DNA of 64,000 bases from Pseudarthrobacter sp. IC2-21. GTDB lineage: Bacteria > Actinomycetota > Actinomycetes > Actinomycetales > Micrococcaceae. Both the position numbers and the translations under genes were made by a program. Location of the stretch: NCBI RefSeq assembly GCF_034048115.1, contig NZ_CP139145.1:620001-684000 (forward strand). The letters are read 5' to 3'. Shown in pieces: positions 63,929-64,000 of the stretch; position 1 is the stretch's first letter, and each line of letters starts with the position of its first letter. Below the pieces are notes generated by a model. That model was not told where the DNA came from, did not search any database, and saw only the letters and a list, made by a program, of their open reading frames with translations.

Positions 63929-64000
63929 ATGAACTACGCAGGGACTGGCAACGAGAAAGCCGTTCTGGCCAGCGAACTCAACCGAACCCATGTTGGGCAG
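63929..64000 (+). CDS. Start of an unrecognised gene (partial)
   Basis: ATG at 63929, preceded by CAGGAG at a good distance; the first 24 codons read MNYAGTGNEKAVLASELNRT and continue past the window edge. A TACACT at about 63888 may be its -10. No function can be given from this fragment. Confidence 0.55.
   Translation, partial: MNYAGTGNEKAVLASELNRTHVGQ

Overview
The window is high-GC DNA with actinobacterial gene content. Gene order and protein style (lhr-nei pair, efeUOB, IdeR-type iron boxes, actinobacterial group 1h hydrogenase locus, many GTG starts and 1-8 bp ATGA/GTGA overlaps) fit a soil member of the Micrococcaceae such as Arthrobacter or Pseudarthrobacter. It looks chromosomal. 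I saw no rRNA, tRNA, CRISPR array, transposase or phage gene. Both edges cut a gene: rsgA on the left, an unrecognised ORF on the right.

Layout. 0-7.6 kb: rsgA behind a 26-codon leader-like ORF, a KDG kinase/KDPG aldolase pair preceded by the remnant of a sugar-acid dehydratase, a TIGR01777 epimerase, a TetR repressor with two strong palindromic operators, and a queuosine-salvage pair (YhhQ transporter and Tgt) separated by a dienelactone hydrolase. 7.6-11.7 kb: small housekeeping or unknown proteins. 11.7-20.2 kb: an iron island with FbpABC ferric transporter, EfeUOB and a FetB-like permease; IdeR boxes lie before fbpA and efeU and a CRP-like site lies before fbpA. 20-27.6 kb: GH76 glycosidase, SDR/acyl-CoA dehydrogenase pair, an NADP-binding protein and PEP carboxylase, ending in a nested array of inverted repeats. 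27.8-30.8 kb: a FecCD-type metal-complex ABC transporter.

31-42 kb: a group 1h [NiFe]-hydrogenase locus of the type that oxidises atmospheric H2. One long minus-strand run holds hypA, hypB, small subunit, large subunit, a NifU/Rieske-like fusion, four proteins typical of such loci, the maturation protease and hypC. A divergent NiCoT nickel permease has a Fur-family-like palindrome at its promoter, and a DUF6390-like gene converges on hypC. hypD, hypE and hypF are not in the window.

42-46 kb: DedA, macro-domain protein, pseudouridine synthase, and an ArsR-type regulator with an SRPBCC partner. 46-49 kb: a visibly lower-GC accessory segment with a 528-bp repeat-bearing intergenic region, a class V PLP enzyme and a convergent, divergent-active-site relative of UDP-sulfoquinovose synthase (SQD1). 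This is the best candidate for an undescribed pathway. 49-52 kb: MocR regulator and divergent YczE. 52-64 kb: Lhr helicase with Nei glycosylase, a Rieske-tailed FAD oxidoreductase, two secreted proteins (DUF4232, YcnI) with a membrane partner, an unknown protein and a nitronate monooxygenase.

All functional calls rest on motif recognition by eye. No database search was run.
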